Shown here piece by piece: positions 26,696-40,580 of a stretch of DNA of 64,000 nucleotides. A program made the translations under genes and the position numbers. Origin of the DNA: Hydractinia symbiolongicarpus (taxonomy: Eukaryota; Cnidaria; Hydrozoa; Anthoathecata; Hydractiniidae); assembly GCF_029227915.1 (NCBI RefSeq), contig NC_079882.1, positions 31,922,001 through 31,986,000 of the forward strand. Direction: 5' to 3'. The notes below the pieces were generated by a model. That model ran no database searches. It had not been told where the DNA came from and worked only from the letters and a program-made list of their open reading frames with translations. Every line of letters begins with the position of its first letter. The first letter of the stretch is position 1.

Positions 26696-28420
26696 GCCAA
26701 GCCCGGGATTTACGGGAAATCGCAGGTTTTCGTTTGCCGGCGATTAAACAACTTTCATCAAGCGTCTCATCAAAAATGAAAAGATTTCTGAAAACTACAA
26801 GTCTCATGCGTTTTAGTGGTGAACAAATAATTTAAAAAATCGTCCGGGAAATGAGTTTACTCCCTGGGTACTTTCTTTGTATACTTTTGACTATACGGGC
26901 CGAGTCCGGGATTTACGGGAAGTCGCGGGTTTTCGTTTGCCGGCGATTAAACTTCTTTTATTCAGCGTCTCATCAAAAATGAAAACATTCTTAAAAACTA
27001 CAAGTTTCATGGGCTTTAGTGGTGAAATAATAATTTAAAAAATCGTTCGGGAAATGAGTTTACACCCCGGGTACTTTCTTTGTATACTTTTGACTATACG
27101 GGCCAAGCCCGGGGTTTACGGGAAATGGCGGGTTTTCGTTTGCCGGCGATCAAACCACTTTCATTAAGCGTCTCATCAAAAATGAAAAAATTTCTGAAAA
27201 CTACAAGTCTCATGCGTTTTAGTGGTGAAAAAAAAATTTAAAAAATCGTTCGGGAAATGAGTTTACTCCCTGGGTACTTTCTTTGTATACATTCGACTAC
27301 ACGGGTCAAGCCCGGGATTTAGGGAAAATCGCTGGTTTTCGTTTGCCGGCGATTAAACATCTTTCATTAAGCGTCTCATCAAAAATGAAAACATTTTTGA
27401 AAACTGCAAGTCTCATGCGTTTTAGTGGTGAAAAAATAATTTAAAAAATCGTTCGGAAAATGAGTTTACTCCCTGGGTACTTTCTTTGTATACCTTTGAC
27501 TATACGGGCCGAGTCCGGGATTTACGGGAAATCGCGGGTTTTCGTTTGCCGGCGATTAAACTTCTTTTATTCAGCGTCCCATCAAAAATGAAAACATTTT
27601 TGAAAACTACAAGTCTCATGCGTTTTAGTGGTGAAAAAATAATATAAAAATCGTTCAGGAAATGAGTTTACTCCCTGGGTACTTTCTTTGTATAGTTTTG
27701 ACTATACGGGCCAAGCCCGGGATTTACGGGAAATCGCGGGTTTTCGTTTGCCGGCGATTAAACCACTTTCATTAAGCGTCTCATCAAAAATGAAAAGATT
27801 TCTGAAAACTACAAGTCTCATGCGTTTTAGTGGTGAACAAATAATTTAAAAAATCGTTCGGGAAATGAGTTTACACGCCGGGTACTTTCTTTGTATACTT
27901 TTGACTATACGGGCCAAGCCCGGGATTTACGGGAAATCGCAGGTTTTCGTTTGCCGGCGATTAAACAACTTTCATCAAGCGTCTCATCAAAAATGAAAAG
28001 ATTTCTGAAAACTACAAGTCTCATGCGTTTTAGTGGTGAACAAATAATTTAAAAAATCGTCCGGGAAATGAGTTTACTCCCTGGGTACTTTCTTTGTATA
28101 CTTTTGACTATACGGGCCGAGTCCGGGATTTACGGGAAGTCGCGGGTTTTCGTTTGCCGGCGATTAAACTTCTTTTATTCAGCGTCTCATCAAAAATGAA
28201 AACATTCTTAAAAACTACAAGTTTCATGGGCTTTAGTGGTGAAATAATAATTTAAAAAATCGTTCGGGAAATGAGTTTACACACCGGGTACTTTCTTTGT
28301 ATACTTTTGACTATACGGGCCAAGCCCGGGGTTTACGGGAAATGGCGGGTTTTCGTTTGCCGGCGATCAAACCACTTTCATTAAGCGTCTCATCAAAAAT
28401 GAAAAAATTTCTGAAAACTA
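25985..28420. repeat. Tandem duplication of a 1,217-bp hexamer
   Basis: Units at about 25985-27201 and 27202-28418 match at an offset of 1,217 bp. They share agggaaaatcgctgg, tataccttttgac-like variants, gtatagttttgac (26473 and 27690), tttacacgccggg, caactttcatcaagc and cattcttaaaaac. The block lies between, and overlaps, the two arms of the 4,445-bp duplication, so at least two successive exchanges are recorded here. Confidence 0.8.
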
Positions 28421-31140
28421 CAAGTCTCATGCGTTTTAGTGGTGAAAAAATAATTTAAAAAATCGTTCAAGAAATGAGTTTACTCCCTGGGTACTTTCTT
28501 TGTATTCTTTTGACTATACGGGCTGAGTCCGGGATTTACGGGAAATCGCGGGTTTTTGTTTGCCGGCAATTAAACTTCTTTTATTCAGCGCTCATCAAAA
28601 ATGAAAACATTTTTAAAAACTACAAGTGTCATGGGCTTTAGTGGTGAAAATAAAAAAATAAAAAATCGTTCGGGAAATGAGTTTACTCCCTGGGTACTTT
28701 CTTTGTATACATTCGACTATACGGCCGAGTCCGGGATTTACGGGAAATCGCGGGTTTTTGTTTGCCGGCAATTAAACTTCTTTTATTCAGCGCTCATCAA
28801 AAATGAAAACATTTTTTAAAACTACAAGTCTCATGCGTTTTAGTGGTGAAAAAAAAATTTAAAAAATCGTTCGGAAAATGAGTTCTTTGTATACATTCGA
28901 CTACACGGGTCAAGCCCGGGATTTAAGGGAAATCGCTGGTTTTCGTTTGCCGGCGATTAAACATCTTTCATTAATCGTCTCATCAAAAATGAAAACATTT
29001 TTGAAAACTGCAAGTCTCATGCGTTTTAGTGGTGAAAAAATAATTTAAAAAATCGTTCGGAAAATGAGTTTACTCCCTGGGTACTTTCTTTGTATACTTT
29101 TGACTATACGGGCCGAGTCCGGGATTTACGGGAAATCGCGGGTTTTCGTTTGCCGGCGATTAAACTTCTTTTATTCAGCGTCCCATCAAAAATAAAAACA
29201 TTTTTGAAAACTACAAGTCTCATGCGTTTTAGTGGTGAAAAAATAATATAAAAAATCGTTCAGGAAATGAGTTTACCCCCTGGGTACTTTCTTTGTATAC
29301 TTTTGACTATACGGGTCAAGCCCGGGATTTACGGGAAATCGCGGGTTTTCGTTTGCCGGCGATTAATCCACTTTCATTAAGCGTCTCATCAAAAATGAAA
29401 ACATTTCGGAAAAGTACAAGTCTCATGCGTTTTAGTGGTGAAAACATAATATAAAAAATCGTTCGGGAAATGAGTTTACTCACAGGGTACTTTCTTTTTA
29501 TACATTCGACTACACGGGCCAAGCCCGGGATTTAGGGGAAATCGCTGGTTTTCGTTTGCCGGCGATTATACCTCTTTCATTAAGCGTCTCATCAAAAATG
29601 AAAACATTTTTGAAAACTACAAGTCTCATGCGTTTTAGTGGTGAAAAAATAATTTAAAAATTCGTTCGGAAAATGAGTTTACTCCCTGGATACTTTTTTT
29701 GTATACTTTTGACTATACGGGCCGAGTCCGGGGTTTACGGGAAATCGCGGGTTTTCGTTTGCCGGCGATTAAACTTCTTTTATTCAGCGTCCCATCAAAA
29801 ATGAAAACATTTTTGAAAACTACAAGTCTTATGCGTTTTAGTGGTGAAAACATAATATAAAAAATCGTTCGGGAAATGAGTTTACTCACAGGGTACTTTC
29901 TTTGTATACATTCGACTATGCGGGCCAAGCCCGGGATTTACGGGAAATCTCGGGTTTTCGTTTGCCGGCGATTAAACCTCTTTCATTAGGCGTCTCATCA
30001 AAAATGAAAACATTTTTAAAAACTACAAGTCTCATGCGTTTTAGTGGTGAAAAAAAAATTTAAAAAATCGTTCGGGAAATGAGTTTACTCCCTGGGTACT
30101 TTCTTTGTATACATTCGACTACACGGGTCAAGCCCGGGATTTAGGGGAAATCGCTGGTTTTCGTTTGCCGGCGATTAAACATCTTTCATTAGGCGTCTCA
30201 TCAAAAATGAAAACATTTTTGAAAACTGCAAGTCTCATGCGTTTTAGTGGTGAAAAAATAATTTAAAAAATCGTTCGGAAAATGAGTTTACTCCCTGGGT
30301 ACTTTCTTTGTATACCTTTGACTATACGGGCCGAGTCCGGGATTTACGGGAAATCGCGGGTTTTCGTTTGCCGGCGATTAAACTTCTTTTATTCAGCGTC
30401 CCATCAAAAATGAAAACATTTTTGAAAACTACAAGTCTCATGCGTTTTAGTGGTGAAAAAAAAATTTAAAAAATCGTTCGGGAAATGAGTTTACTCCCTG
30501 GGTACTTTCTTTGTATACATTCGACTACACGGGTCAAGCCCGGGATTTAGGGAAAATCGCTGGTTTTCGTTTGCCGGCGATTAAACATCTTTCATTAAGC
30601 GTCTCATCAAAAATGAAAACATTTTTGAAAACTGCAAGTCTCATGCGTTTTAGTGGTGAAAAAATAATTTAAAAAATCGTTCGGAAAATGAGTTTACTCC
30701 CTGGGTACTTTCTTTGTATACCTTTGACTATACGGGCCGAGTCCGGGATTTACGGGAAATCGCGGGTTTTCGTTTGCCGGCGATTAAACTTCTTTTATTC
30801 AGCGTCCCATCAAAAATGAAAACATTTTTGAAAACTACAAGTCTCATGCGTTTTAGTGGTGAAAAAATAATATAAAAATCGTTCAGGAAATGAGTTTACT
30901 CCCTGGGTACTTTCTTTGTATAGTTTTGACTATACGGGCCAAGCCCGGGATTTACGGGAAATCGCGGGTTTTCGTTTGCCGGCGATTAAACCACTTTCAT
31001 TAAGCGTCTCATCAAAAATGAAAAGATTTCTGAAAACTACAAGTCTCATGCGTTTTAGTGGTGAACAAATAATTTAAAAAATCGTTCGGGAAATGAGTTT
31101 ACACGCCGGGTACTTTCTTTGTATACTTTTGACTATACGG
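27905..31140. repeat. Right arm of the 4,445-bp-offset duplication
   Basis: This is the counterpart of 23460-26695. It includes the interrupted A tract at 28647-28665 and the 17-bp-deletion junction at 28884/28885. The right boundary, near 31140, is where the ggggtttacgggaaatgac class that dominates the next domain begins. Confidence 0.85.
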
Positions 31141-34100
31141 GCCAAGCCCGGGGTTTACGGGAAATGACGGGTTTTCGTTTGCCGGCGATCAAACCACTTT
31201 CATTAAGCGTCTCATCAAAAATGAAAAAAATTCTGAAAACTACAAGTCTCATGCGTTTTAGTGGTGAAAAAATAATTTAAAAAATCGTTCAAGAAATGAG
31301 TTTACTCCCTGGGTACTTTCTTTGTATTCTTTTGACTATACGGGCCGAGTCCGGGATTTACGGGAAATCGCGGGTTTTTGTTTGCCGGCGATTAAACTTC
31401 TTTTATTCAGCGCTCATCAAAAATGAAAACATTTTTAAAAACTACAAGTCTCATGGGCTTTAGTAGTGAAAAAATAACTTATAAAATCGTTCGGGAAATG
31501 AGTTTACTCCCTGGGTACTTTCTTTGTATACTTTTGACTATACGGGCCGAGTCCGGGATTTACGGGAAATCGCGGATTTTCGTTTGCCGGCGATTAAACT
31601 CCTTTTATTCAGCGTCCCATCAAATATGAAAATATTTTTGAAAACTACAAGTCTCATGCGTTTAGTGGTAAAAAAATAATGTAAAAAATCGTTCGGGAAA
31701 TGAGTTTACTCCCTGGGTACTTTCTTTGTATACTTTTGACTATACGGGCCAAGCCCGGGGTTTACGGGAAATGACGGGTTTTCGTTTGCCGGCGATCAAA
31801 CCACTTTCATTAAGCGTCTCATCAAAAATGAAAAAAATTCTGAAAACTACAAGTCTCATGCGTTTTAGTGGTGAAAAAATAATTTAAAAAATCGTTCAAG
31901 AAATGAGTTTACTCCCTGGGTACTTTCTTTGTATTCTTTTGACTATACGGGCCGAGTCCGGGATTTACGGGAAATCGCGGGTTTTTGTTTGCCGGCGATT
32001 AAACTTCTTTTATTCAGCGCTCATCAAAAATGAAAACATTTTTAAAAACTACAAGTCTCATGGGCTTTAGTAGTGAAAAAATAACTTATAAAATCGTTCG
32101 GGAAATGAGTTTACTCCCTGGGTACTTTCTTTGTATACTTTTGACTATACGGGCCGAGTCCGGGATTTACGGGAAATCGCGGATTTTCGTTTGCCGGCGA
32201 TTAAACTCCTTTTATTCAGCGTCCCATCAAATATGAAAATATTTTTGAAAACTACAAGTCTCATGCGTTTAGTGGTAAAAAAATAATGTAAAAAATCGTT
32301 CGGGAAATGAGTTTACTCCCTGGGTACTTTCTTTGTATACTTTTGACTATACGGGCCAAGCCCGGGGTTTACGGGAAATGACGGGTTTTCGTTTGCCGGC
32401 GATCAAACCACTTTCATTAAGCGTCTCATCAAAAATGAAAAAAATTCTAAAAACTACAAGTCTCATGCGTTTTAGTGGTGAAAAAATAATTTAAAAAATC
32501 GTTCGGAAAATGAGTTTACTCCCTGGGTACTTTCTTTGTATACCTTTGACTATACGGGCCGAGTCCGGGATTTACGGGAAATCGCGGGTTTTCGTTTGCC
32601 GGCGATTAAACTTCTTTTATTCAGCGTCCCATCAAAAATGAAAACATTTTTGAAAACTACAAGTCTCATGCGTTTTAGTGGTGAAAAAAAAATTTAAAAA
32701 ATCGTTCGGGAAATGAGTTTACTCCCTGGGTACTTTCTTTGTATACATTCGACTACACGGGTCAAGCCCGGGATTTAGGGAAAATCGCTGGTTTTCGTTT
32801 GCCGGCGATTAAACATCTTTCATTAAGCGTCTCATCAAAAATGAAAACATTTTTGAAAACTGCAAGTCTCATGCGTTTTAGTGGTGAAAAAATAATTTAA
32901 AAAATCGTTCGGAAAATGAGTTTACTCCCTGGGTACTTTCTTTCTATACCTTTGACTATACGGGCCGAGTCCGGGATTTACGGGAAATCGCGGGTTTTCG
33001 TTTGCCGGCGATTAAACTTCTTTTATTCAGCGTCCCATCAAAAATGAAAACATTTTTGAAAACTACAAGTCTCATGCGTTTTAGTGGTGAAAAAATAATA
33101 TAAAAATCGTTCAGGAAATGAGTTTACTCCCTGGGTACTTTCTTTGTATTCTTTTGACTATACGGGCCGAGTCCGGGATTTACGGGAAATGACGGGTTTT
33201 CGTTTGCCGGCGATCAAACCACTTTCATTAAGCGTCTCATCAAAAATGAAAAGATTTCTGAAAACTACAAGTCTCATGCGTTTTAGTGGTGAACAAATAA
33301 TTTAAAAAATCGTTCGGGAAATGAGTTTACACGCCGGGTACTTTCTTTGTATACTTTTGACTATACGGGCCAAGCCCGGGGTTTACGGGAAATGACGGGT
33401 TTTCGTTTGCCGGCGATCAAACCACTTTCATTAAGCGTCTCATCAAAAATGAAAAAAATTCTGAAAACTACAAGTCTCATGCGTTTTAGTGGTGAAAAAA
33501 TAATTTAAAAAATCGTTCAAGAAATGAGTTTACTCCCTGGGTACTTTCTTTGTATTCTTTTGACTATACGGGCCGAGTCCGGGATTTACGGGAAATCGCG
33601 GGTTTTTGTTTGCCGGCGATTAAACTTCTTTTATTCAGCGCTCATCAAAAATGAAAACATTTTTAAAAACTACAAGTCTCATGGGCTTTAGTAGTGAAAA
33701 AATAACTTATAAAATCGTTCGGGAAATGAGTTTACTCCCTGGGTACTTTCTTTGTATACTTTTGACTATACGGGCCGAGTCCGGGATTTACGGGAAATCG
33801 CGGATTTTCGTTTGCCGGCGATTAAACTCCTTTTATTCAGCGTCCCATCAAATATGAAAATATTTTTGAAAACTACAAGTCTCATGCGTTTAGTGGTAAA
33901 AAAATAATGTAAAAAATCGTTCGGGAAATGAGTTTACTCCCTGGGTACTTTCTTTGTATACTTTTGACTATACGGGCCAAGCCCGGGGTTTACGGGAAAT
34001 GACGGGTTTTCGTTTGCCGGCGATCAAACCACTTTCATTAAGCGTCTCATCAAAAATGAAAAAAATTCTGAAAACTACAAGTCTCATGCGTTTTAGTGGT

Positions 34101-35080
34101 GAAAAAATAATTTAAAAAATCGTTCAAGAAATGAGTTTACTCCCTGGGTACTTTCTTTGTATTCTTTTGACTATACGGGCCGAGTCCGGGATTTACGGGA
34201 AATCGCGGGTTTTTGTTTGCCGGCGATTAAACTTCTTTTATTCAGCGCTCATCAAAAATGAAAACATTTTTAAAAACTACAAGTCTCATGGGCTTTAGTA
34301 GTGAAAAAATAACTTATAAAATCGTTCGGGAAATGAGTTTACTCCCTGGGTACTTTCTTTGTATACTTTTGACTATACGGGCCGAGTCCGGGATTTACGG
34401 GAAATCGCGGATTTTCGTTTGCCGGCGATTAAACTCCTTTTATTCAGCGTCCCATCAAATATGAAAATATTTTTGAAAACTACAAGTCTCATGCGTTTAG
34501 TGGTAAAAAAATAATGTAAAAAATCGTTCGGGAAATGAGTTTACTCCCTGGGTACTTTCTTTGTATACTTTTGACTATACGGGCCAAGCCCGGGGTTTAC
34601 GGGAAATGACGGGTTTTCGTTTGCCGGCGATCAAACCACTTTCATTAAGCGTCTCATCAAAAATGAAAAAAATTCTGAAAACTACAAGTCTCATGCGTTT
34701 TAGTGGTGAAAAAATAATTTAAAAAATCGTTCAAGAAATGAGTTTACTCCCTGGGTACTTTCTTTGTATTCTTTTGACTATACGGGCCGAGTCCGGGATT
34801 TACGGGAAATCGCGGGTTTTTGTTTGCCGGCGATTAAACTCCTTTTATTCAGCGTCCCATCAAATATGAAAATATTTTTGAAAACTACAAGTCTCATGCG
34901 TTTAGTGGTAAAAAAATAATGTAAAAAATCGTTCGGGAAATGAGTTTACTCCCTGGGTACTTTCTTTGTATACTTTTGACTATACGGGCCAAGCCCGGGG
35001 TTTACGGGAAATGACGGGTTTTCGTTTGCCGGCGATCAAACCACTTTCATTAAGCGTCTCATCAAAAATGAAAAAAATTC
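31141..35080. repeat. 607-bp trimer domain with a private variant set
   Basis: Trimer units begin at about 31141, 31748, 33369, 33976 and 34583. Each carries a ggaaatgacggg / gatcaaaccac unit, a tcaagaaatgag / gtattcttttgac unit and an atgggctttagtagtg / aacttataaaatcg / gcggatttt unit. The period is 607 bp, and the first pair and later pair are offset by 2,228 bp. The run is interrupted at about 32480-33120 by a copy of the segment at 30270-30890. A hybrid unit near 33175 joins gagtccgggatttacggg to aaatgacgggttttcg. Confidence 0.85.
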
Positions 35081-35249
35081 TGAAAACTACAAGTCTCATG
35101 CGTTTTAGTGGTGAAAAAATAATTTAAAAAATCGTTCAAGAAATGAGTTTACTCCCTGGGTACTTTCTTTGTATTCTTTTGACTATACGGGCCGAGTCCG
35201 GGATTTACGGGAAATCGCGGGTTTTTGTTTGCCGGCGATTAAACTTCTT

Positions 35250-36560
35250 TTATTCAGCGCTCATCAAAAATGAAAACATTTTTAAAAACTACAAGTCTCA
35301 TGGGCTTTAGTAGTGAAAAAATAACTTATAAAATCGTTCGGGAAATGAGTTTACTCCCTGGGTACTTTCTTTGTATACTTTTGACTATACGGGCCGAGTC
35401 CGGGATTTAGGGAAATCGCAGGTTTTCGTTTGCCGGCCATTAAACTGCTTTTATTCAGCGTCTCATCAAAAATGAAAACATTTTTCAAAACTACAAGTCT
35501 CATGCGTTTTAGTGGTGAAATAATAATTTAAAAAATCGTTTGGGAAATGAGTTTACTCCCTGGGTACTTTCTTTGTATACTTTTGACTATACGGGCCGAG
35601 TCCGGGATTTACGGGAAATCGCGGATTTTCGTTTGCCGGCGATTAAACTCCTTTTATTCAGCGTCCCATCAAATATGAAAATATTTTTGAAAACTACAAG
35701 TCTCATGCGTTTAGTGGTAAAAAAATAATGTAAAAAATCGTTCGGGAAATGAGTTTACTCCCTGGGTACTTTCTTTGTATACTTTTGACTATACGGGCCA
35801 AGCCCGGGATTTACGGGAAATCGCGGGTTTTCGTTTGCCGGCGATCAAACCACTTTCATTAAGCGTCTCATCAAAAATGAAAAAAATTCTGAAAACTACA
35901 AGTCTCATGCGTTTTAGTGGTGAAAAAATAATTTAAAAAATCGTTCAAGAAATGAGTTTACTCCCTGGGTACTTTCTTTGTATTCTTTTGACTATACGGG
36001 CCGAGTCCGGGATTTACGGGAAATCGCGGGTTTTTGTTTGCCGGCGATTAAACTTCTTTTATTCAGCGCTCATCAAAAATGAAAACATTTTTAAAAACTA
36101 CAAGTCTCATGGGCTTTAGTAGTGAAAAAATAACTTATAAAATCGTTCGGGAAATGAGTTTACTCCCTGGGTACTTTCTTTGTATACTTTTGACTATACG
36201 GGCCGAGTCCGGGATTTAGGGAAATCGCAGGTTTTCGTTTGCCGGCCATTAAACTGCTTTTATTCAGCGTCTCATCAAAAATGAAAACATTTTTCAAAAC
36301 TACAAGTCTCATGCGTTTTAGTGGTGAAATAATAATTTAAAAAATCGTTTGGGAAATGAGTTTACTCCCTGGGTACTTTCTTTGTATACTTTTGACTATA
36401 CGGGCCGAGTCCGGGATTTACGGGAAATCGCGGATTTTCGTTTGCCGGCGATTAAACTCCTTTTATTCAGCGTCCCATCAAATATGAAAATATTTTTGAA
36501 AACTACAAGTCTCATGCGTTTAGTGGTAAAAAAATAATGTAAAAAATCGTTCGGGAAATG
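35250..36560. repeat. 809-bp tetramer duplicated inside the 6.1-kb block
   Basis: The markers agtagtgaaaaaataactt, gatttagggaaatcgcagg with gccggccatt, catttttcaaaac and gtttgggaaatgag recur at an 809-bp offset (for example 35540 and 36349). The same pair recurs in copy B at 41649 and 42458. The tetramer duplication therefore preceded the 6,109-bp duplication. Confidence 0.85.
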
Positions 36561-39500
36561 GGTTTACTCCCTGGGTACTTTCTTTGTATACTTTTGACTA
36601 TACGGGCCAAGCCCGGGATTTACGGGAAATCGCGGGTTTTCGTTTGCCGGCGATTAAACTTCTTTTATTCAGCGTCTCATCAAAAATGAAAACATTTTTA
36701 AAAACTACAAGTCTTATGCGTTTTGGTGGTGAAAAAATAATTTAAAAAATCGTTCTGGAAATGTGTTTACTCCCTGGGTACTTTCTTTGTATACTTTTGA
36801 CTCTACGGGCCGAGTCCGGGATTTAGGGAAATCGCAGGTTTTCATTTGCCGGCGATTAAACTGCTTTTATTCAGCGTCTCATCAAAAATGAAAACATTTT
36901 TGAAAACTACAAGTCTCATGCGTTTTAGTGGTGAAAAAATAATTTAAAAAATCGTTCGGGAAATGAGTTTACTCCCTGGGTACTTTCTTTGTATACTTTT
37001 GACTATATGGCCAAGCCGGGATTTACGGGAAATCGCGGGTTTTCGTTTACCGGCGATTAAACTTCTTTTATTCAGCGTCTCATCAAAAATGAAAAAATTT
37101 TTAAAAACTACAAGTCTTATGCGTTTTATGGTGAAAAAATAATTTAAAAAATCGTTCTGGAAATGAGTTTACTCCCTGGGTACTTTCTTTGTATACTTTT
37201 GACTATACGGGCCGAGTCCGGGATTTAGGGAAATCGCAGGTTTTCGTTTGCCGGCGATTAAACTGCTTTTATTCAGCGTCTCATCAAAAATGAAAACATT
37301 TTTGACAACTACAAGTCTCATGCGTTTTAGTGGTGAAAAAATAATTTAAAAAAACGTTCGGAAAATGAGTTTACTCCCTGAGTACTTTCTTTGTATACAT
37401 TCGACTATACGTGCCAAGCCCGGGATTTACGGGAAATCGCGGGTTTTCGTTTGCCGGCGAATAAACTTCTTTTATTCAGCGTCTCATCAAAAATGAAATC
37501 ATTTTTGAAAACTACAAGTCTCATGCGTTTTAGTGGTGAAAAAATAATTTAAAAAATCGTTCTGGAAATGAGTTTACTCCCTGGGTACTTTCTTTGTGTA
37601 CATTCGACTATACGGGCCAAGCCCGGGATTTACGGGAAATCGCGGGTTTTCGTTTACCGGCGATTAAACTTCTTTTATTCAGCGTCTCATCAAAAATGAA
37701 AACATTTTTGAAAACTACAAGTCTCATGCGTTTTAGTGGTGAAAAAATAATTTAAAAAATCGTTCGGGAAATGAGTTTACTCCCTGGGTACTTTCTTTGT
37801 ATACTTTTGACTATACGGGCCAAGTCGGGATTTACGGAAAATCGCGGGTTTTCGTTTGCCGGCGATTAAACTTCTTTTATTCAGCGTCTCATCAAAAATG
37901 AAAACATTTTTGAAAACTACAAGTCTCATGCGTTTTAGTGGTGAAAAAATAATTTAAAAAATCGTTCGGGAAAGAGTTTACTCCCTGGGTACTTTCTTTG
38001 TATACTTTTGACTATACGGACCAAGTTCGGGATTTACGGGAAATCGCGGATTTTCGTTTGCCGGCGATTAAACTTCTTTTATTCAGCGTCCCATCAAATA
38101 TGAACATATTTTTGAAAACTACAAGTCTCATGCGTTTAGTGGTAAAAAAATAATATAAAAAATCGTTCGGGAAATGAGTTTACTTCCTGGGTACTTTCTT
38201 TGTATACTTTTGACTATACGGGCCGAGTCCGGGATTTAGGGAAATCGCAGGTTTTCGTTTGCCGGCGATTAAACTGCTTTTATTCAGCGTCTCATCAAAA
38301 ATGAAAACATTTTGAAAACTACAAGTCTCATGCGTTTTAGTGGTGAAAAAATAATTTAAAAAATCGTTCGGGAAAGAGTTTACTCCCTGGGTACTTTCTT
38401 TGTATACTTTTGACTATACGGACCAAGTTCGGGATTTACGGGAAATCGCGGATTTTCGTTTGCCGGCGATTAAACTTCTTTTATTCAGCGTCCCATCAAA
38501 TATGAAAATATTTTTGAAAACTACAAGTCTCATGCGTTTAGTGGTAAAAAAATAATATAAAAAATCGTTCGGGAAATGAGTTTACTCCCTGGGTACTTTC
38601 TTTGTATACTTTTGACTATACGGGCCGAGTCCGGGATTTAGGGAAATCGCAGGTTTTCGTTTGCCGGCGATTAAACTGCTTTTATTCAGCGTCTCATCAA
38701 AAATGAAAACGTTTTTGAAAACTACAAGTCTCATGCGTTTTAGTGGTGAAAAAATAATTTAAAAAATCGTTCTGGAAATGAGTTTACTCCCTGGGTACTT
38801 TCTTTGTATACTTTTGACTATACGGGCCAAGCCGGATTTACGGGAAATCGCAGGTTTTCGTTTGCCGGCGATTAAACTTCTTTTATTCAGCGTCTCATCA
38901 AAAATGAAAACATTTTTAAAAACTACAAGTCTTATGCGTTTTAGTGGTGAAAAAATAATTTAAAAAATCGTTCTGGAAATGAGTTTACTCCCTGGGTACT
39001 TTCTTTGTATACTTTTGACTATACGGGCCAAGCCGGGATTTACGGGAAATCGCGGGTTTTCGTTTGCCGGCGATTAAACTACTTTTATTCAGCGTCTCAT
39101 CAAAAATGAAAACATTTTTAAAAACTACAAGTCTTATGCGTTTTAGTGGTGAAAAAATAATTAAAAAAATCGTTCTGGAAATGAGTTTACTCACAGGGTA
39201 CTTTCTTTGTGTACATTCGACTATACGGGCCAAGCCCGGGATTTACGGGAAATCGCGGGTTTTCGTTTGCCGGCGATTAAACTTCTTTTATTCAGCGTCT
39301 CATCAAAAATGAAAACATTTTTGAAAACTACAAGTCTCATGCGTTTTAGTGGTGAAAAAATAATTTAAAAAATCGTTCGGGAAAGGAGTTTACTCCCTGG
39401 GTACTTTCTTTGTATACTTTTGACTATACGGGCCAAGTCGGGATTTACGGAAAATCGCGGGTTTTCGTTTGCCGGCGATTAAACTTCTTTTATTCAGCGT

Positions 39501-40580
39501 CTCATCAAAAATGAAAACGTTTTTGAAAACTACAAGTCTCATGCGTTTTAGTGGTGAAAAAATAATTTAAAAAAACGTTCGGGAAATGAGTTTACTTCCT
39601 GGGTACTTTCTTTGTATACTTTTGACTATACGGACCAAGTTCGGGATTTACGGGAAATCGCGGATTTTCGTTTGCCGGCGATTAAACTTCTTTTATTCAG
39701 CGTCCCATCAATTATGAAAATATTTTTGAAAACTACAAGTCTCATGCGTTTAGTGGTAAAAAAATAATATAAAAAATCGTTCGGGAAATGAGTTTACTCC
39801 CTGGGTACTTTCTTTGTATACTTTTGACTATACGGGCCGAGTCCGGGATTTAGGGAAATCGCAGGTTTTCGTTTGCCGGCGATTAAACTGCTTTTATTCA
39901 GCGTCTCATCAAAAATGAAAACATTTTTGAAAACTACAAGTCTCATGCGTTTTAGTGGTGAAAAAATAATTTAAAAAAATCGTTCTGGAAATGAGTTTAC
40001 TCCCTGGGTACTTTCTTTGTATACTTTTCACTATACGGGCCGAGTCCGGGATTTAGGGAAATCGCAGGTTTTCGTTTGCCGGCGATTAAACTGCTTTTAT
40101 TCAGCGTCTCATCAAAAATGAAAACATTTTTGAAAACTACAAGTCTCATGCGTTTTAGTGGTGAAAAAATAATTTAAAAAAACGTTCGGAAAATGAGTTT
40201 ACTCCCTGAGTACTTTCTTTGTATACATTCGACTATACGTGCCAAGCCCGGGATTTACGGGAAATCGCGGGTTTTCGTTTGCCGGCGATTAAACTTCTTT
40301 TATTAAGCGTCTCATCAAAAATGAAATCATTTTTGAAAACTACAAGTCTCATGCGTTTTAGTGGTGAAAAAATAATTTAAAAAATCGTTCTGGAAATGAG
40401 TTTACTCCCTGGGTACTTTCTTTGTATACTTTTGACTATACGGGCCAAGCCGGGATTTACGGGAAATCGCGGGTTTTCGTTTGCCGGCGATTAAACTTCT
40501 TTTATTCAGCGTCTCATCAAAAATGAAAACATTTTTAAAAACTACAAGTCTTATGCGTTTTAGTGGTGAAAAAGTAATTT

